From Enterobacter sp. Cy-643 (GTDB lineage Bacteria > Pseudomonadota > Gammaproteobacteria > Enterobacterales > Enterobacteriaceae), in NCBI RefSeq assembly GCF_011752815.1, contig NZ_VWWV01000004.1, positions 1 through 64,000 of the forward strand: a stretch of DNA of 64,000 nt. Direction: 5' to 3'. Positions 10,499-21,735 of the stretch are shown here, piece after piece; the first letter of the stretch is position 1, and each line of letters begins with the position of its first letter. The translations under genes and the position numbers were made by a program. The notes under the pieces are model-generated. The model ran no database searches. It had not been told where the DNA came from and worked only from the letters and a program-made list of their open reading frames with translations.

Positions 10499-11992
10499 AT
10501 GGCTCAATCACATTTGCTGGCCGAAAGAATTTCTCGTCTCAGCCAGGCGCTGGAAAAGGGACTTTTTGAACGTCAGCACGCCGTTCGCCTCTGCTTGCTG
10601 GCGGCGCTGAGCGGCGAAAGTGTCTTTTTACTTGGCCCGCCAGGTATTGCAAAAAGCCTGATCGCCCGCCGCCTTAAATTCGCCTTTCGCGAAGCCCGCG
10701 CCTTTGAATATCTAATGACTCGCTTCTCAACGCCAGAAGAAGTTTTTGGCCCGCTTTCTATTCAGGCGCTGAAAGATGAAGGCCGCTATGAGCGCCTGAC
10801 CGCCGGCTACCTGCCGGAAGCCGAGATCGTGTTTCTGGATGAGATCTGGAAAGCCGGCCCGGCAATTTTAAACACCCTGTTGACCGCCATTAACGAACGT
10901 CGCTTCCGCAACGGCGCCAGCGAAGAAAAAATCCCCATGCGCCTGCTGGTGGCGGCCTCCAACGAATTACCCGAAGCGGACAGCAGCCTGGAAGCGCTGT
11001 ATGACCGTATGCTGATCCGCCTGTGGCTCGACAAAGTGCAGGACAAAGCGAATTTCCGCTCAATGCTCATCAGCCAGCACGACGAAAACTTCAATCCGGT
11101 CACCGAAAACCTACAGGTCACCGATGAAGAATATTTCGCCTGGCAGCAGCAAATTGGCGGCGTCGCGCTGCCGGACGACGTTTTTGAACTGATCTTCACC
11201 CTGAGGCAGTTGCTTGAGGCGACGCCTGGGGCGCCTTATGTATCCGATCGCCGCTGGAAAAAAGCCATTCGTCTGCTGCAGGCCAGCGCCTTCTTTAACG
11301 GCCGCGATACCGTGGCACCTATCGATCTTATCCTGCTCAAAGACTGTCTGTGGCACGACACGGCGACCATGAATTTGATGCAGCAACAGATTGAAGTTTT
11401 GATGACCGGGCACGCGTGGCAGCAGCAGGCCATTCTGAGCAAACTCAGCGCCATCGTACAGCGCCGCCTTCAGCTTCAGCAGCAAAGCAGCGATCGCGAT
11501 GCTTTTACCGTGCTCAAGCAAACCGGCATGTTCAGCCGCAAACCGCAGTACCAGCTCCCGGATGAGTTAACAGGCGAAACGCTGACGCTTTTACTGCAAA
11601 AGCCGCTAAAGCTTCACGATATCGAAGTGATCCATATCACTCTGGCGCGTGAGGCGCTGGCGCAGTGGCTTAATAAAGGCGGCGAGATCCGCGGCAAACT
11701 GAACGGTATCGGCTTTGCGCAGTTGCTTAACCTCGAAGTGGACAACAGCCTGCACCTGACCATTCGCGATGTCAGCCTTCAGGCCACGCGGCTGGCGCTG
11801 CCGGGCCACCAGCAGCAGGGCGTACCTGATGAGATCAAAAAGCAGTTTGACGATCTCGACGCCGCGCTGCACCAGCAGCACGAGCGCTTTAACGATCAGC
11901 AAAAATGCCTGTTTATTGAAAGCAACTGGCTGGGAAAAATTGAAGCCAGCCTGCAGGACGTCGCGGCACAGCTGAAACAGGCCCGGCAATGA
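10499..11992 (+). CDS. ravA: MoxR-family AAA+ ATPase RavA
   Basis: A 497-residue hexameric ATPase. Walker A is GPPGIAKS (46-53), Walker B is VFLDE (111-115), and a C-terminal region contains the LARA discs described for E. coli RavA. In E. coli it binds the lysine decarboxylase LdcI and works with ViaA in membrane- and stress-related roles. The ATG overlaps nothing upstream, and AAGGA is present 5'. Its stop overlaps the viaA start by 4 bp. Confidence 0.95.
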   Translation: MAQSHLLAERISRLSQALEKGLFERQHAVRLCLLAALSGESVFLLGPPGIAKSLIARRLKFAFREARAFEYLMTRFSTPEEVFGPLSIQALKDEGRYERLTAGYLPEAEIVFLDEIWKAGPAILNTLLTAINERRFRNGASEEKIPMRLLVAASNELPEADSSLEALYDRMLIRLWLDKVQDKANFRSMLISQHDENFNPVTENLQVTDEEYFAWQQQIGGVALPDDVFELIFTLRQLLEATPGAPYVSDRRWKKAIRLLQASAFFNGRDTVAPIDLILLKDCLWHDTATMNLMQQQIEVLMTGHAWQQQAILSKLSAIVQRRLQLQQQSSDRDAFTVLKQTGMFSRKPQYQLPDELTGETLTLLLQKPLKLHDIEVIHITLAREALAQWLNKGGEIRGKLNGIGFAQLLNLEVDNSLHLTIRDVSLQATRLALPGHQQQGVPDEIKKQFDDLDAALHQQHERFNDQQKCLFIESNWLGKIEASLQDVAAQLKQARQ

Positions 11993-13440
11993 TAAGCGTT
12001 GAAACGCTGGATATGATCCTGGCTATTGGTGAAGGTGAACTGATAGAAGAGATCATTATTACTCTGCTGGCTGCCCCGCAGCTGGCGGTGTTTTTCGAAA
12101 AATTCCCGCGTTTAAAAAAAGCCGTTAGTGAAGACTTACCTCGCTGGCGAGACCAGCTTAAAGGCCGCCTGAAGGACGGACTCGTTCCGGATGAGCTGGC
12201 ACAGGAAGTCCTTTGCTACCAGCAAAGCCAGCTGCTGACGACAGGACAACTCATCATCCAGCTGCCGGAAATTATTCAGCTGCTGCATAAGCTCGGCTCG
12301 CCGTTCTATGAACAGGCCAAAGCGCTGGTGGCCGATAATCCACACTTTACCCCGGCGCAGCATACGCTGTTTCTGCAGCGCTGGCGGTTGAGCCTGGTTG
12401 TACAGGCCACGTCGCTTAATCAACAGCTGTTAGAAGACGAGCGCGACAAGCTGCTGGCGGAGATTCAGGAACGTCTGGCACTTAGCGGGCAACTTGACCC
12501 TGCACTTGCCGAAAACGATAAAGCCGCGGGCAAGCTGTGGGACATGAGCGGCGGCACGCTCAAACGCGGGGACTACCAGCTGATTGTGCAATACGGCGAG
12601 TTTCTCACCGGCCAGCCGGAGCTAATGCAGCTTGCTGAACAGCTGGGCCGCTCCCGCGAGGCAAAATCCGTCCCACGGAAAGACTCACCCACGGAGCCCT
12701 GGCGTATGCTGGTTCGGGAACCTGCCACCGTGCCCGAACAGGTTGATGGCCTGCAGCGCAGCGACGATATCCTGCGCCTGCTGCCGCCAGAGCTGGCAAC
12801 CCTGGGGATTACCGAACTGGAATTTGAGTTCTACCGCCGTCTGGTGGAGAAGCAACTGCTCACTTACCGTCTGCACGGTGACGCATGGCGTGAAAAAGTC
12901 ATCGAACGTCCGGTTGCTCATCAGGACTTTGACGAACAGCCTCGAGGGCCATTTATTGTCTGCGTGGACACTTCCGGTTCCATGGGCGGGTTCAACGAGC
13001 AATGCGCCAAAGCCTTTTGCCTCGCACTGATGCGTATTGCCCTCGCCGATAACCGGCGCTGTTTCATTATGCTGTTTTCCAGCGAAGTGGTGCGCTATGA
13101 GGTCAGCGGGCGGGACGGCATCGATCAGGCGATCCGTTTTTTAAGCCAGCACTTCAGCGGTGGGACGGATCTGGCCAGCTGTTTTCGCTCAATCCTGGAA
13201 AAAATGCAAACCGGAGACTGGCATGACGCCGATGCGGTGGTGATCTCAGATTTTATCGCCCAGCGGCTGCCGGACGATGTCGTCAGCAGCGTGAAGGCGC
13301 TGCAGCGACAGTATCAGAACCGCTTTCACGCGGTCGCCATGTCGGGCCATGGAAAGCCCGGTATCATGCGCATTTTTGACCATATCTGGCGCTTTGACAC
13401 CGGGATGAGAAGCCGCCTGCTGCGTCGCTGGCGGCGCTAA
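11989..13440 (+). CDS. viaA: VWA-domain protein ViaA
   Basis: A 483-residue partner of RavA with a C-terminal von Willebrand A domain. The metal-ion-dependent adhesion motif D-x-S-x-S is at 327-331 (VDTSGSMGG), followed by SGGTDL and VVISDF. The N-terminal helical part has no clear motif. Its length equals E. coli ViaA. The overlapping ATGA junction shows translational coupling with ravA. It converges on asnA with only 3 bp between stops. Confidence 0.95.
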   Translation: MISVETLDMILAIGEGELIEEIIITLLAAPQLAVFFEKFPRLKKAVSEDLPRWRDQLKGRLKDGLVPDELAQEVLCYQQSQLLTTGQLIIQLPEIIQLLHKLGSPFYEQAKALVADNPHFTPAQHTLFLQRWRLSLVVQATSLNQQLLEDERDKLLAEIQERLALSGQLDPALAENDKAAGKLWDMSGGTLKRGDYQLIVQYGEFLTGQPELMQLAEQLGRSREAKSVPRKDSPTEPWRMLVREPATVPEQVDGLQRSDDILRLLPPELATLGITELEFEFYRRLVEKQLLTYRLHGDAWREKVIERPVAHQDFDEQPRGPFIVCVDTSGSMGGFNEQCAKAFCLALMRIALADNRRCFIMLFSSEVVRYEVSGRDGIDQAIRFLSQHFSGGTDLASCFRSILEKMQTGDWHDADAVVISDFIAQRLPDDVVSSVKALQRQYQNRFHAVAMSGHGKPGIMRIFDHIWRFDTGMRSRLLRRWRR

Positions 13441-13443
13441 GAC

Positions 13444-14436
13444 TTACAGCAGGTCGCTAACCTTAGCCTGTACTTCTGGTGCCCAAACGCCGCACTGAAC
13501 CTGGCCGATATGCGGCAGCTGAAGCAGCAGCATCGTCAGGCGGGACTGGCCGATACCACCGCCAATGGTTTGCGGCATTTCACCTTTCACCAGCGACTGA
13601 TGCCATTCGAGCTGAAGCCTGTCTTCGTCTCCGGTGATCGCCAGCTGGCGCTTCAGGGTGTCCGCATCCACGCGGATCCCCATTGAAGAAAGCTCCAGCG
13701 CATCTTCCAGCACCGAGTTCCAGACAAGAATATCGCCGTTCAGCCCCGGTAAACCGGCTTCTCCGCCCGTTGACCAGTCATCATAATCCGGGGCGCGAAC
13801 GTCGTGACGCTTCCCGTCCGACAGCTTGCCCCCGATGCCGATTAAGAAAACCGCACCCAGCTCTTTAGCGATCGCCCGCTCGCGGCCTTTTGCGTCCAGA
13901 CCAGGAAAGCGCTGCAATAACGTTTCGCTGTGAACAAAATGGATTTTCTCCGGCAGCAAGGCGGCCAGGCCAAACCGTTCACTCACTTCAGCCTCGGTAG
14001 CCTTAATTGCCGCCCAGATGCTTTCTACGGTTTGTTTTAGCGTGCCGGTGTGGCGTTCGCCGTCACCCATCACGCGTTCCCAGTCCCACTGATCGACATA
14101 GACCGAGTGAATCGGGGATAAACGGTCTTCATCGGGGCGAAGAGCTTTCATGTGCGTGTAAAGCCCTTCGCCCGCGCTGAAGTCGTGCTGGCCGAGCGTT
14201 TTTCTTTTCCATTTGGCCAGCGAATGCACCACTTCAAACTGCGCCTGCGGCAAGGTTTTCACCTTGACCTGCACTGCTTTCTCGCTGCCAGAAAGGTTGT
14301 CCTGTGTGCCATCCCCCACGCGGCTGAGGATCGGGGCCTGTACTTCTATCAGGCCCAGCTTCTCTTCCAGCTGACGGGAAAAATGGGTTTTCACAAAACT
14401 GATCTGACGTTGTTTAGCAATCCAGGCGGTTTTCAT
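13444..14436 (-). CDS. asnA: Ammonia-dependent asparagine synthetase
   Basis: A 330-residue enzyme of the class II aminoacyl-tRNA-synthetase fold that makes asparagine from aspartate, ammonia and ATP. Conserved blocks include [30 protein letters not shown] and the C-terminal [15 protein letters not shown]. Its length equals E. coli AsnA. It diverges from its activator gene asnC over 155 bp, as in E. coli, where AsnC activates asnA when asparagine is scarce. Confidence 0.96.
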   Translation of the reverse strand: MKTAWIAKQRQISFVKTHFSRQLEEKLGLIEVQAPILSRVGDGTQDNLSGSEKAVQVKVKTLPQAQFEVVHSLAKWKRKTLGQHDFSAGEGLYTHMKALRPDEDRLSPIHSVYVDQWDWERVMGDGERHTGTLKQTVESIWAAIKATEAEVSERFGLAALLPEKIHFVHSETLLQRFPGLDAKGRERAIAKELGAVFLIGIGGKLSDGKRHDVRAPDYDDWSTGGEAGLPGLNGDILVWNSVLEDALELSSMGIRVDADTLKRQLAITGDEDRLQLEWHQSLVKGEMPQTIGGGIGQSRLTMLLLQLPHIGQVQCGVWAPEVQAKVSDLL

Positions 14437-14591
14437 GGCTTTTCTCTTTGTTGTGGTGTTTCTGTCATCGATTAAGCAACAAAAACGTCACCGTATTCAA
14501 TAATCAACAATAAAAAAGGCCAGCCTCTTTTTAATCGACGAATTTAAGGCTATAAAAAATGGAAAATCGGCATTTATCATAGGAAAAAACG

Positions 14592-15050
14592 ATGGATAAT
14601 TATCAGATCGACAATCTCGATCGCGGCATACTCGAAGCATTAATGGCAAATGCCCGCACCGCATATGCAGAACTGGCCAAACAGTTTGGCGTCAGCCCGG
14701 GTACCATTCACGTTCGCGTCGAAAAAATGAAGCAGGCGGGAATAATTACCGGCGCGCGCATCGACATCAGCCCGAAGCAGCTCGGCTACGATGTCTGCTG
14801 CTTTATCGGCATTATTCTGAAAAGCGCCAAAGACTATCCTTCCGCCCTCACCAAGCTGGAGAACCTGGATGAGGTGACCGAGGCTTATTACACCACTGGC
14901 CACTACAGCATCTTTATAAAGGTAATGTGCCGCTCCATTGATGCCCTTCAGCAGGTACTTATCAACAAGATCCAAACAATCGATGAAATTCAATCCACTG
15001 AAACGCTGATCTCGCTGCAGAACCCGATCATGCGTACTATCCGGCCCTGA
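14592..15050 (+). CDS. asnC: Lrp/AsnC-family regulator AsnC
   Basis: A 152-residue feast/famine regulator. The N-terminal helix-turn-helix has LAKQFGVSPGTIHVRVEKM (about 28-46), followed by a C-terminal RAM ligand-binding domain (asparagine in E. coli). It activates divergent asnA and represses itself. The start ATG follows AGGAAAAAACG. mioC lies 89 bp downstream, and readthrough from asnC into mioC and oriC is known in E. coli. Confidence 0.95.
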   Translation: MDNYQIDNLDRGILEALMANARTAYAELAKQFGVSPGTIHVRVEKMKQAGIITGARIDISPKQLGYDVCCFIGIILKSAKDYPSALTKLENLDEVTEAYYTTGHYSIFIKVMCRSIDALQQVLINKIQTIDEIQSTETLISLQNPIMRTIRP

Positions 15051-15071
15051 TCGTTAATTTTAATACCCATA

Positions 15072-15116
15072 TTATCCACAGGTAGATCCCCGCTCTTTCA
15101 CAGCGTACAATACGCG
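15072..15116 (+). promoter_or_regulatory. mioC promoter with DnaA box
   Basis: A consensus DnaA box TTATCCACA (15072-15080) precedes a -10 TACAAT (15106-15111) followed by a GC-rich discriminator ACGCGACG. This is the E. coli mioC promoter layout, where DnaA and ppGpp repress transcription toward oriC. Confidence 0.75.
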
Positions 15117-15139
15117 ACGATTTGAAAAGGCGGGACACA

Positions 15140-15589
15140 ATGGCTGATATCACTCTGATTAGCGGCAGTACGCTGGGTAGTGCCGAATACGTAGCAGAAC
15201 ACCTGGCAGAGAAGCTTGAAGAAGCGGGACATGGCACTGAAATGCTGCACGGCCCTCTTTTAGAGGATCTGAAAGCCAGCGGTATCTGGCTGGTGGTCTC
15301 TTCCACGCATGGTGCTGGCGATCTGCCGGACAACCTGCAGCCTTTCTATGACGCTATAAATGAACAGCGTCCGGATCTGAGCGACGTAAGCTATGGCGCG
15401 ATCGGGATCGGCAGCCGCGAATACGACACATTTTGCGGTGCTATAGAGAAGATCGATCTGCTGCTGACCGAATGTGGTGCGACCCGCATAGGATCTTTGC
15501 TCAAAATAAACATCCTCGATCACGACATTCCTGAGGATCCAGCCGAAATTTGGGTAGGTTCCTGGATTAATTTACTCCCTGAAGTGTAA
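15140..15589 (+). CDS. mioC: Flavodoxin-like protein MioC
   Basis: A 149-residue FMN-binding flavodoxin. The N-terminal phosphate-binding loop is SGSTLGSAEYVAEHLA (about 8-23), and later flavin loops include SSTHGAGDLPDN and GIGSREYDTFCGA. E. coli MioC supports biotin synthesis, and its transcription enters oriC. I chose ATG at 15140 (MADITLISG, as in E. coli) over an in-frame TTG 18 bp upstream. oriC follows the stop directly. Confidence 0.93.
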   Translation: MADITLISGSTLGSAEYVAEHLAEKLEEAGHGTEMLHGPLLEDLKASGIWLVVSSTHGAGDLPDNLQPFYDAINEQRPDLSDVSYGAIGIGSREYDTFCGAIEKIDLLLTECGATRIGSLLKINILDHDIPEDPAEIWVGSWINLLPEV

Positions 15590-15900
15590 ATATTGCGCGA
15601 TCAGATGTGGATAACTCTGGTTAAAAGCTTGGATTAACCCGTAGTTATCCAAATAACAACTGTTGTTCACTTTTTGAGTTGTGCATAAACCTCAATTCTG
15701 ATCCCAGCTTATACGGTCCGGGATCACCGGTAGTACACAGCAAACGATCCTTTCCAGGTTGTTGATCCTAAAATGGATAAATGGCTTATCCACAGAGGTG
15801 GTCGATCCTAATAAGAGATCACAATAAAGAGATCTTTAAATAAAAAAGATCTTCTTTTAATTACCGAAGATCCCGACGCTTTCTCGAAAGACTAAAGTTG
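15590..15900. other. oriC: Chromosomal replication origin oriC
   Basis: The mioC-mnmG interval holds DnaA boxes at 15786-15794 (TTATCCACA, R1-like), 15680-15688 (TTATGCACA on minus, R2-like), 15645-15653 (TTATCCAAA, R5-like) and 15606-15614 (TTATCCACA on minus, R4-like). Ten GATC sites lie in about 290 bp. Three A/T-rich 13-mers beginning GATCT on the minus strand lie at 15839-15851, 15822-15834 and 15808-15820. The order of boxes and 13-mers is that of E. coli oriC, read here in the opposite direction. R1 and R4 flank the array, as expected for initiator assembly; Dam methylation and SeqA control follow from the GATC density. Confidence 0.96.
15808..15866. other. DNA unwinding element of oriC
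   Basis: Three 13-mers (minus strand GATCTCTTATTAG, GATCTCTTTATTG, GATCTTTTTTATT) occupy 15808-15851 within a strongly A/T-rich tract. This is where the duplex is first opened by DnaA. The element lies on the mnmG side of the DnaA boxes. Confidence 0.9.
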
Positions 15901-15959
15901 AGTAGAATCCCCAGCCCGGGAAGTCACAAACCCTCATTCGCGAAACCGAGGCAGTTACC

Positions 15960-17849
15960 ATGTTTTATCCAGATCCTTTTGACGTCATTATCATCGGCGG
16001 GGGTCATGCAGGCACAGAGGCGGCAATGGCCGCAGCTCGTATGGGTCAGCAGACCCTGCTTCTGACACACAATATCGACACGCTGGGACAGATGTCCTGT
16101 AACCCGGCTATCGGCGGTATTGGCAAGGGACATTTGGTTAAGGAAGTGGATGCCCTCGGTGGCCTGATGGCTACCGCGATCGATCATGCGGGTATTCAGT
16201 TTAGAATACTAAACGCCAGCAAAGGCCCGGCAGTCCGAGCCACTCGTGCTCAGGCGGACCGCGTGCTTTACCGGCAGGCCGTTCGCACTGCGCTGGAGAA
16301 CCAGCCCAACCTGATGATTTTCCAGCAGGCGGTGGAAGATCTTATCGTTGAGAACGATCGTGTCGTCGGGGCGGTTACCCAAATGGGGCTCAAATTCCGC
16401 GCCAAAGCGGTGGTGCTGACCGTAGGGACCTTCCTGGATGGTAAGATCCATATCGGGCTGGACAACTACAGCGGTGGCCGTGCAGGGGATCCTCCGTCGA
16501 TCCCGCTCTCACGCCGCTTACGTGAACTGCCGCTGCGCGTCAGCCGTCTGAAAACGGGGACACCTCCGCGCATTGACGCCCGCACTATTGATTTCAGCGT
16601 ACTTGCTCCGCAGCACGGGGATAACCCAATGCCGGTTTTCTCCTTCATGGGGAATGTGAACCAGCATCCGGAGCAGGTACCTTGCTACATCACGCATACC
16701 AACGAACAAACCCATGAGGTGATCCGCAATAACCTCGACCGCAGCCCAATGTATGCGGGGATTATCGAAGGTATCGGCCCTCGCTACTGTCCGTCTATCG
16801 AAGACAAAGTCATGCGTTTTGCCGATCGCAACGCGCACCAAATTTTCCTCGAGCCAGAAGGGCTGACCAGCAACGAGATTTACCCGAACGGGATCTCCAC
16901 CAGCCTGCCGTTTGACGTTCAAATGCAAATCGTTCGTTCGATGAAGGGGATGGAAAACGCGAAGATCGTTCGTCCAGGCTACGCGATTGAGTATGACTTC
17001 TTCGATCCGCGCGATCTGAAGCCAACCCTGGAAAGCAAATTTATTCAGGGGCTGTTCTTTGCGGGACAGATCAACGGTACCACCGGGTACGAAGAAGCCG
17101 CTGCTCAGGGCCTGCTTGCCGGTCTTAACGCTGCCCGTTTCTCTGCTGAGAAAGAGGGCTGGGCACCGCGTCGCGATCAGGCTTACCTTGGCGTACTGGT
17201 CGATGACCTGTGCACTTTGGGGACCAAAGAACCGTACCGCATGTTTACTTCTCGGGCTGAATATCGCCTGATGCTGCGTGAAGATAACGCCGATCTGCGT
17301 CTCACCGAAGCAGGCCGTGAGCTGGGTCTGGTGGATGATGCTCGCTGGGCTCGTTTCAACGATAAGCTTGAAATGATCGAACGTGAGCGCCAGCGCCTGA
17401 AAGATATCTGGCTGCACCCGAACGCTGAGCAGGTCGCAGAGGTGAACGCGCAGCTCAGTGCCCCGCTTTCCAAAGAAGCTAACGGCGAAGATCTGCTGCG
17501 TCGCCCTGAAATGACCTACGCTGCGATGACGCAGTTGTCGACTTTTGCGCCCGGTCTGGAAGATCCTCAGGCTGCCGAGCAGGTTGAGATCCAGGTTAAA
17601 TACGAAGGCTACATCGCGCGGCAGCAGGACGAGATTGAAAAGCAGCAGCGTAATGAAAATACGGTGCTGCCAGCTACGCTTGACTATAGTCAAGTGAGTG
17701 GGCTGTCTAACGAGGTGATCGCGAAGCTTAACGATCACAAACCCGTTTCAATTGGCCAGGCATCCCGTATTTCGGGGATCACCCCGGCGGCAATCTCTAT
17801 TTTGCTTGTCTGGCTTAAGAAACAAGGGCTGCTGCGACGCAGTGCTTAA
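15960..17849 (+). CDS. mnmG: tRNA uridine-34 carboxymethylaminomethyl modification enzyme MnmG
   Basis: A 629-residue FAD protein. With MnmE it installs the (carboxymethyl)aminomethyl group on U34 of several tRNAs. The N-terminal dinucleotide fold [19 protein letters not shown] (about 12-30) and the family blocks [15 protein letters not shown] and [18 protein letters not shown] are intact. Its length equals E. coli MnmG (GidA). It starts at ATG 15960, right after oriC; a TAGAAT -10 with GC-rich discriminator at 15903-15908 is a plausible promoter. rsmG follows after 56 bp. Confidence 0.96.
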   Translation: MFYPDPFDVIIIGGGHAGTEAAMAAARMGQQTLLLTHNIDTLGQMSCNPAIGGIGKGHLVKEVDALGGLMATAIDHAGIQFRILNASKGPAVRATRAQADRVLYRQAVRTALENQPNLMIFQQAVEDLIVENDRVVGAVTQMGLKFRAKAVVLTVGTFLDGKIHIGLDNYSGGRAGDPPSIPLSRRLRELPLRVSRLKTGTPPRIDARTIDFSVLAPQHGDNPMPVFSFMGNVNQHPEQVPCYITHTNEQTHEVIRNNLDRSPMYAGIIEGIGPRYCPSIEDKVMRFADRNAHQIFLEPEGLTSNEIYPNGISTSLPFDVQMQIVRSMKGMENAKIVRPGYAIEYDFFDPRDLKPTLESKFIQGLFFAGQINGTTGYEEAAAQGLLAGLNAARFSAEKEGWAPRRDQAYLGVLVDDLCTLGTKEPYRMFTSRAEYRLMLREDNADLRLTEAGRELGLVDDARWARFNDKLEMIERERQRLKDIWLHPNAEQVAEVNAQLSAPLSKEANGEDLLRRPEMTYAAMTQLSTFAPGLEDPQAAEQVEIQVKYEGYIARQQDEIEKQQRNENTVLPATLDYSQVSGLSNEVIAKLNDHKPVSIGQASRISGITPAAISILLVWLKKQGLLRRSA

Positions 17850-17863
17850 AAACAGACGACAAC

Positions 17864-17891
17864 AGGCCTGGCAAACCTGGCCTCTTTTTTT
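17864..17891 (+). terminator. Terminator-like hairpin between mnmG and rsmG
   Basis: AGGCCTGG pairs with CCTGGCCT (one mismatch) around a CAAA loop, followed by a run of Ts (17885-17891). It ends only 14 bp before the rsmG start. It could reduce readthrough from mnmG into rsmG rather than fully separate them. Confidence 0.6.
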
Positions 17892-17905
17892 GATGGATTT
17901 ACGAC

Positions 17906-18529
17906 GTGCTGACTAAATTATCTCGCCTGCTGAAAGAAGCGGGCATCACTCTCCCTGAAAATCAGCAGCAGCAACTGGTGGGTTATGTTTCGCTGCTCGA
18001 CAAATGGAACAAGGCCTATAACCTCACTTCGGTGCGTAATCCTGATGAAATGCTGGTGCGGCATATTCTGGATAGCATTGTGGTCGAACCGCATTTGCAG
18101 GGCAGCCGGTTTATCGACGTTGGCACGGGCCCTGGTCTGCCTGGGATCCCGCTGGCAATCGTGCGCCCTGATTCGCATTTCACTCTGCTGGACAGCCTCG
18201 GCAAACGTGTGCGATTCCTGCGTCAGGTACAGCACGAGCTGAAGCTGGAAAACATTACTCCGGTACAAAGCCGCGTGGAGGATTTTCCGGCGGAACCTCC
18301 GTTTGACGGCGTTATCAGCCGGGCTTTTGCCTCGCTAAGCGACATGGTGAACTGGTGTCACCATCTGCCTGCCGCGCACGGGAAGTTCTATGCGCTGAAA
18401 GGGGTACGTCCGGACGAAGAAATAACCCAACTACCTGCCGGATTCACCGTTGAAAATATCGTCAAACTCAATGTGCCGAGCCTGGAAGGGGAGAGGCATT
18501 TGGTGCTGATTAAGGCAAACAAAACTTAA
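17906..18529 (+). CDS. rsmG: 16S rRNA (guanine-527-N7) methyltransferase RsmG
   Basis: A 207-residue S-adenosylmethionine-dependent enzyme. The SAM-binding loop is [16 protein letters not shown] (about 71-86), followed by [12 protein letters not shown]. It methylates G527 of 16S rRNA. The start is GTG ([13 protein letters not shown] aligns with E. coli RsmG); no ATG fits. It is the second gene of the mnmG-rsmG pair. Confidence 0.95.
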   Translation: MLTKLSRLLKEAGITLPENQQQQLVGYVSLLDKWNKAYNLTSVRNPDEMLVRHILDSIVVEPHLQGSRFIDVGTGPGLPGIPLAIVRPDSHFTLLDSLGKRVRFLRQVQHELKLENITPVQSRVEDFPAEPPFDGVISRAFASLSDMVNWCHHLPAAHGKFYALKGVRPDEEITQLPAGFTVENIVKLNVPSLEGERHLVLIKANKT

Positions 18530-19028
18530 TATTTATCAAAAAACGACGCGATAGAGATGTTTCACTGAGGTTAAAAAGCGACGGGGCGATCGATGTAATG
18601 GTTGGTTACATTTAACCAACTTTTAACTAGGATTTATCCTTCTTTTAACTTAGAAGTGATTAATTACCAGGGTAATAATTTTATTCGAAAATATCATCCG
18701 GCTAAAATTATGCCGAAAAACGGCCTTTGTCGGATGTTAAAAGTTTAACTGGAATGTCAATGAAAGGTTTTTATGATGTTTCAGCTTGTTTTAAACAGAG
18801 TGCACATTAATCAGCTTAATTATCAGTCATCTGTAATTAGTGCTTTCTTAGACGGCAAAATAATGTCTGCCGATAAGATGTTTAATTTGTGATCGTGTGC
18901 ACGCTTTGCTGTCAGGGATTTCGGCCTATTTGCACTTTTTGAGGAAGCCGATGCGATTCATCAAAAGTCAGAAAATGGCTGTGCAGAAAATTAATTAAAC
19001 ATTTGTTCACCTTTTCGCTACTTATTGT
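18530..19028. other. Long A/T-rich spacer between rsmG and the atp promoter
   Basis: About 500 bp, notably A/T-rich, with no recognised gene. It holds a GCCG-AAAAA-CGGC hairpin near 18712-18724 that may end the rsmG transcript, and a 39-codon reading frame at 18773-18892 described separately. E. coli has a similarly long rsmG-atpI spacer. I see no other supported element. Confidence 0.5.
18773..18892 (+). CDS. Candidate 39-residue small protein (uncertain)
   Basis: ATGATG start, 39 codons, TGA stop; the product begins MMFQLVLNRVHINQLNYQ. A GAAAGG Shine-Dalgarno-like run lies 5 bp upstream of the first ATG. There is no recognised domain, no signal peptide and no clear membrane segment. In A/T-rich DNA of this length an open frame of 40 codons can occur by chance. 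Only the ribosome-site spacing argues for it. Confidence 0.2.
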   Translation: MMFQLVLNRVHINQLNYQSSVISAFLDGKIMSADKMFNL

Positions 19029-19106
19029 TTGAAATCACTGGGCCGCACCGTATAATTTGCTCGCTTTTTGAGGCTTGACTCAGCGTCGCAAAGACAGTTT
19101 TATACG
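19029..19106 (+). promoter_or_regulatory. ATP synthase operon promoter region
   Basis: TTGAAA (19029-19034) and TATAAT (19051-19056) with a 16-bp spacer form a good sigma-70 promoter. A second pair, TTGACT (19075-19080) with TTTTAT (19098-19103), lies closer to atpI. The block resembles the E. coli atp promoter sequence. The leader before atpI contains GCAGGAG as the ribosome site. Confidence 0.7.
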
Positions 19107-19148
19107 ACACGCGACATACCTCATAGGTAGCAGGAGTTAGGAAACGTC

Positions 19149-20654
<1,506 letters not shown>

Positions 20655-20704
20655 TGAGTCATCTAGTAATATCAGAACGTTAACTAACAAAGAGGCATTG
20701 TGCT

Positions 20705-21175
20705 GTGAACATTAACGCAACAATCCTCGGCCAGGCCATCGCGTTTGTCCTGTTTGTTCTGTTCTGCATGAAGTACGTATGGCCGCCATTAATGGCAGCC
20801 ATCGAGAAGCGTCAGAAAGAAATTGCTGACGGTCTTGCTTCTGCAGAACGTGCACAAAAGGACCTTGACCTTGCACAGGCCAACGCGACCGACCAGCTGA
20901 AAAAAGCCAAAGCGGAAGCTCAGGTGATCATTGAGCAGGCGAACAAACGCCGTGCCCAGATCCTTGATGAAGCGAAAACTGAGGCAGAGCAGGAACGTAA
21001 TAAAATCGTTGGACAGGCTCAGGCAGAAATCGACGCTGAGCGTAAACGCGCTCGTGAAGAGCTGCGTAAGCAGGTCGCTCTGCTGGCAATTGCCGGTGCC
21101 GAGAAGATAATCGAACGTTCCGTAGATGAAGCTGCTAACAGCGACATCGTCGATAAACTGGTCGCTGAACTGTAA
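20705..21175 (+). CDS. atpF: ATP synthase subunit b (F0 stator)
   Basis: A 156-residue subunit. It has an N-terminal membrane anchor (about 5-25) and then a long charged, Ala/Glu/Lys-rich right-handed coiled coil that dimerises and contacts delta. The start is GTG, as in E. coli, with the aligned N-terminus [20 protein letters not shown] lies upstream. Confidence 0.96.
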   Translation: MNINATILGQAIAFVLFVLFCMKYVWPPLMAAIEKRQKEIADGLASAERAQKDLDLAQANATDQLKKAKAEAQVIIEQANKRRAQILDEAKTEAEQERNKIVGQAQAEIDAERKRAREELRKQVALLAIAGAEKIIERSVDEAANSDIVDKLVAEL

Positions 21176-21189
21176 GGAGGGAGGGGCTG

Positions 21190-21723
21190 ATGTCTGAATT
21201 TGTTACTGTAGCTCGCCCCTACGCCAAAGCAGCTTTTGACTTTGCCGTCGAACACCAGAGCGTAGACCGCTGGCAGAACATGCTGGCGTTTGCCGCCGAG
21301 GTAACGAAAAACGAACAAATGGAAGAGCTTCTTTCCGGTGCACTGGCACCAGAAACGCTCGCAGATTCGTTCATCGCCATTTGCGGCGAGCAGCTGGACG
21401 CCAACGGCCAGAACCTGATTAAGGTGATGGCTGATAACGGTCGTTTGAAAGCGCTCCCGGATGTTCTTGAGCAGTTCGCGCATTTGCGCGCGCTGAGTGA
21501 AGCGATTGCAGAGGTTCAGGTAACCTCCGCGTCTGAACTTAGCCATGAACAGCTTGCAAACATTACGTCCGCAATGGAAAAACGTCTGTCACGCAAAGTT
21601 AAGCTGAATTGCAAAATCGATAAGTCTGTTATGGCGGGCGTTATCATCCAGTCGGGTGATATGGTCATTGACGGTAGCGTACGCGGCCGTCTTGAACGCC
21701 TTGCAGACGTCTTGCAGTCTTAA
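21190..21723 (+). CDS. atpH: ATP synthase subunit delta (F1)
   Basis: A 177-residue stator subunit that links b2 to the top of alpha3beta3. It has an N-terminal helical bundle starting [20 protein letters not shown] and a C-terminal segment [20 protein letters not shown]. Its length equals E. coli delta. AAGGAGGGAGG gives a strong ribosome site. atpA follows after 12 bp. Confidence 0.96.
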   Translation: MSEFVTVARPYAKAAFDFAVEHQSVDRWQNMLAFAAEVTKNEQMEELLSGALAPETLADSFIAICGEQLDANGQNLIKVMADNGRLKALPDVLEQFAHLRALSEAIAEVQVTSASELSHEQLANITSAMEKRLSRKVKLNCKIDKSVMAGVIIQSGDMVIDGSVRGRLERLADVLQS

Positions 21724-21735
21724 GGGGACTGGAGC

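Noticed and set aside
16518-17738. 406-codon open frame opposite mnmG
   Set aside because: Shadow of a conserved gene in another frame, with no domain and no independent promoter.
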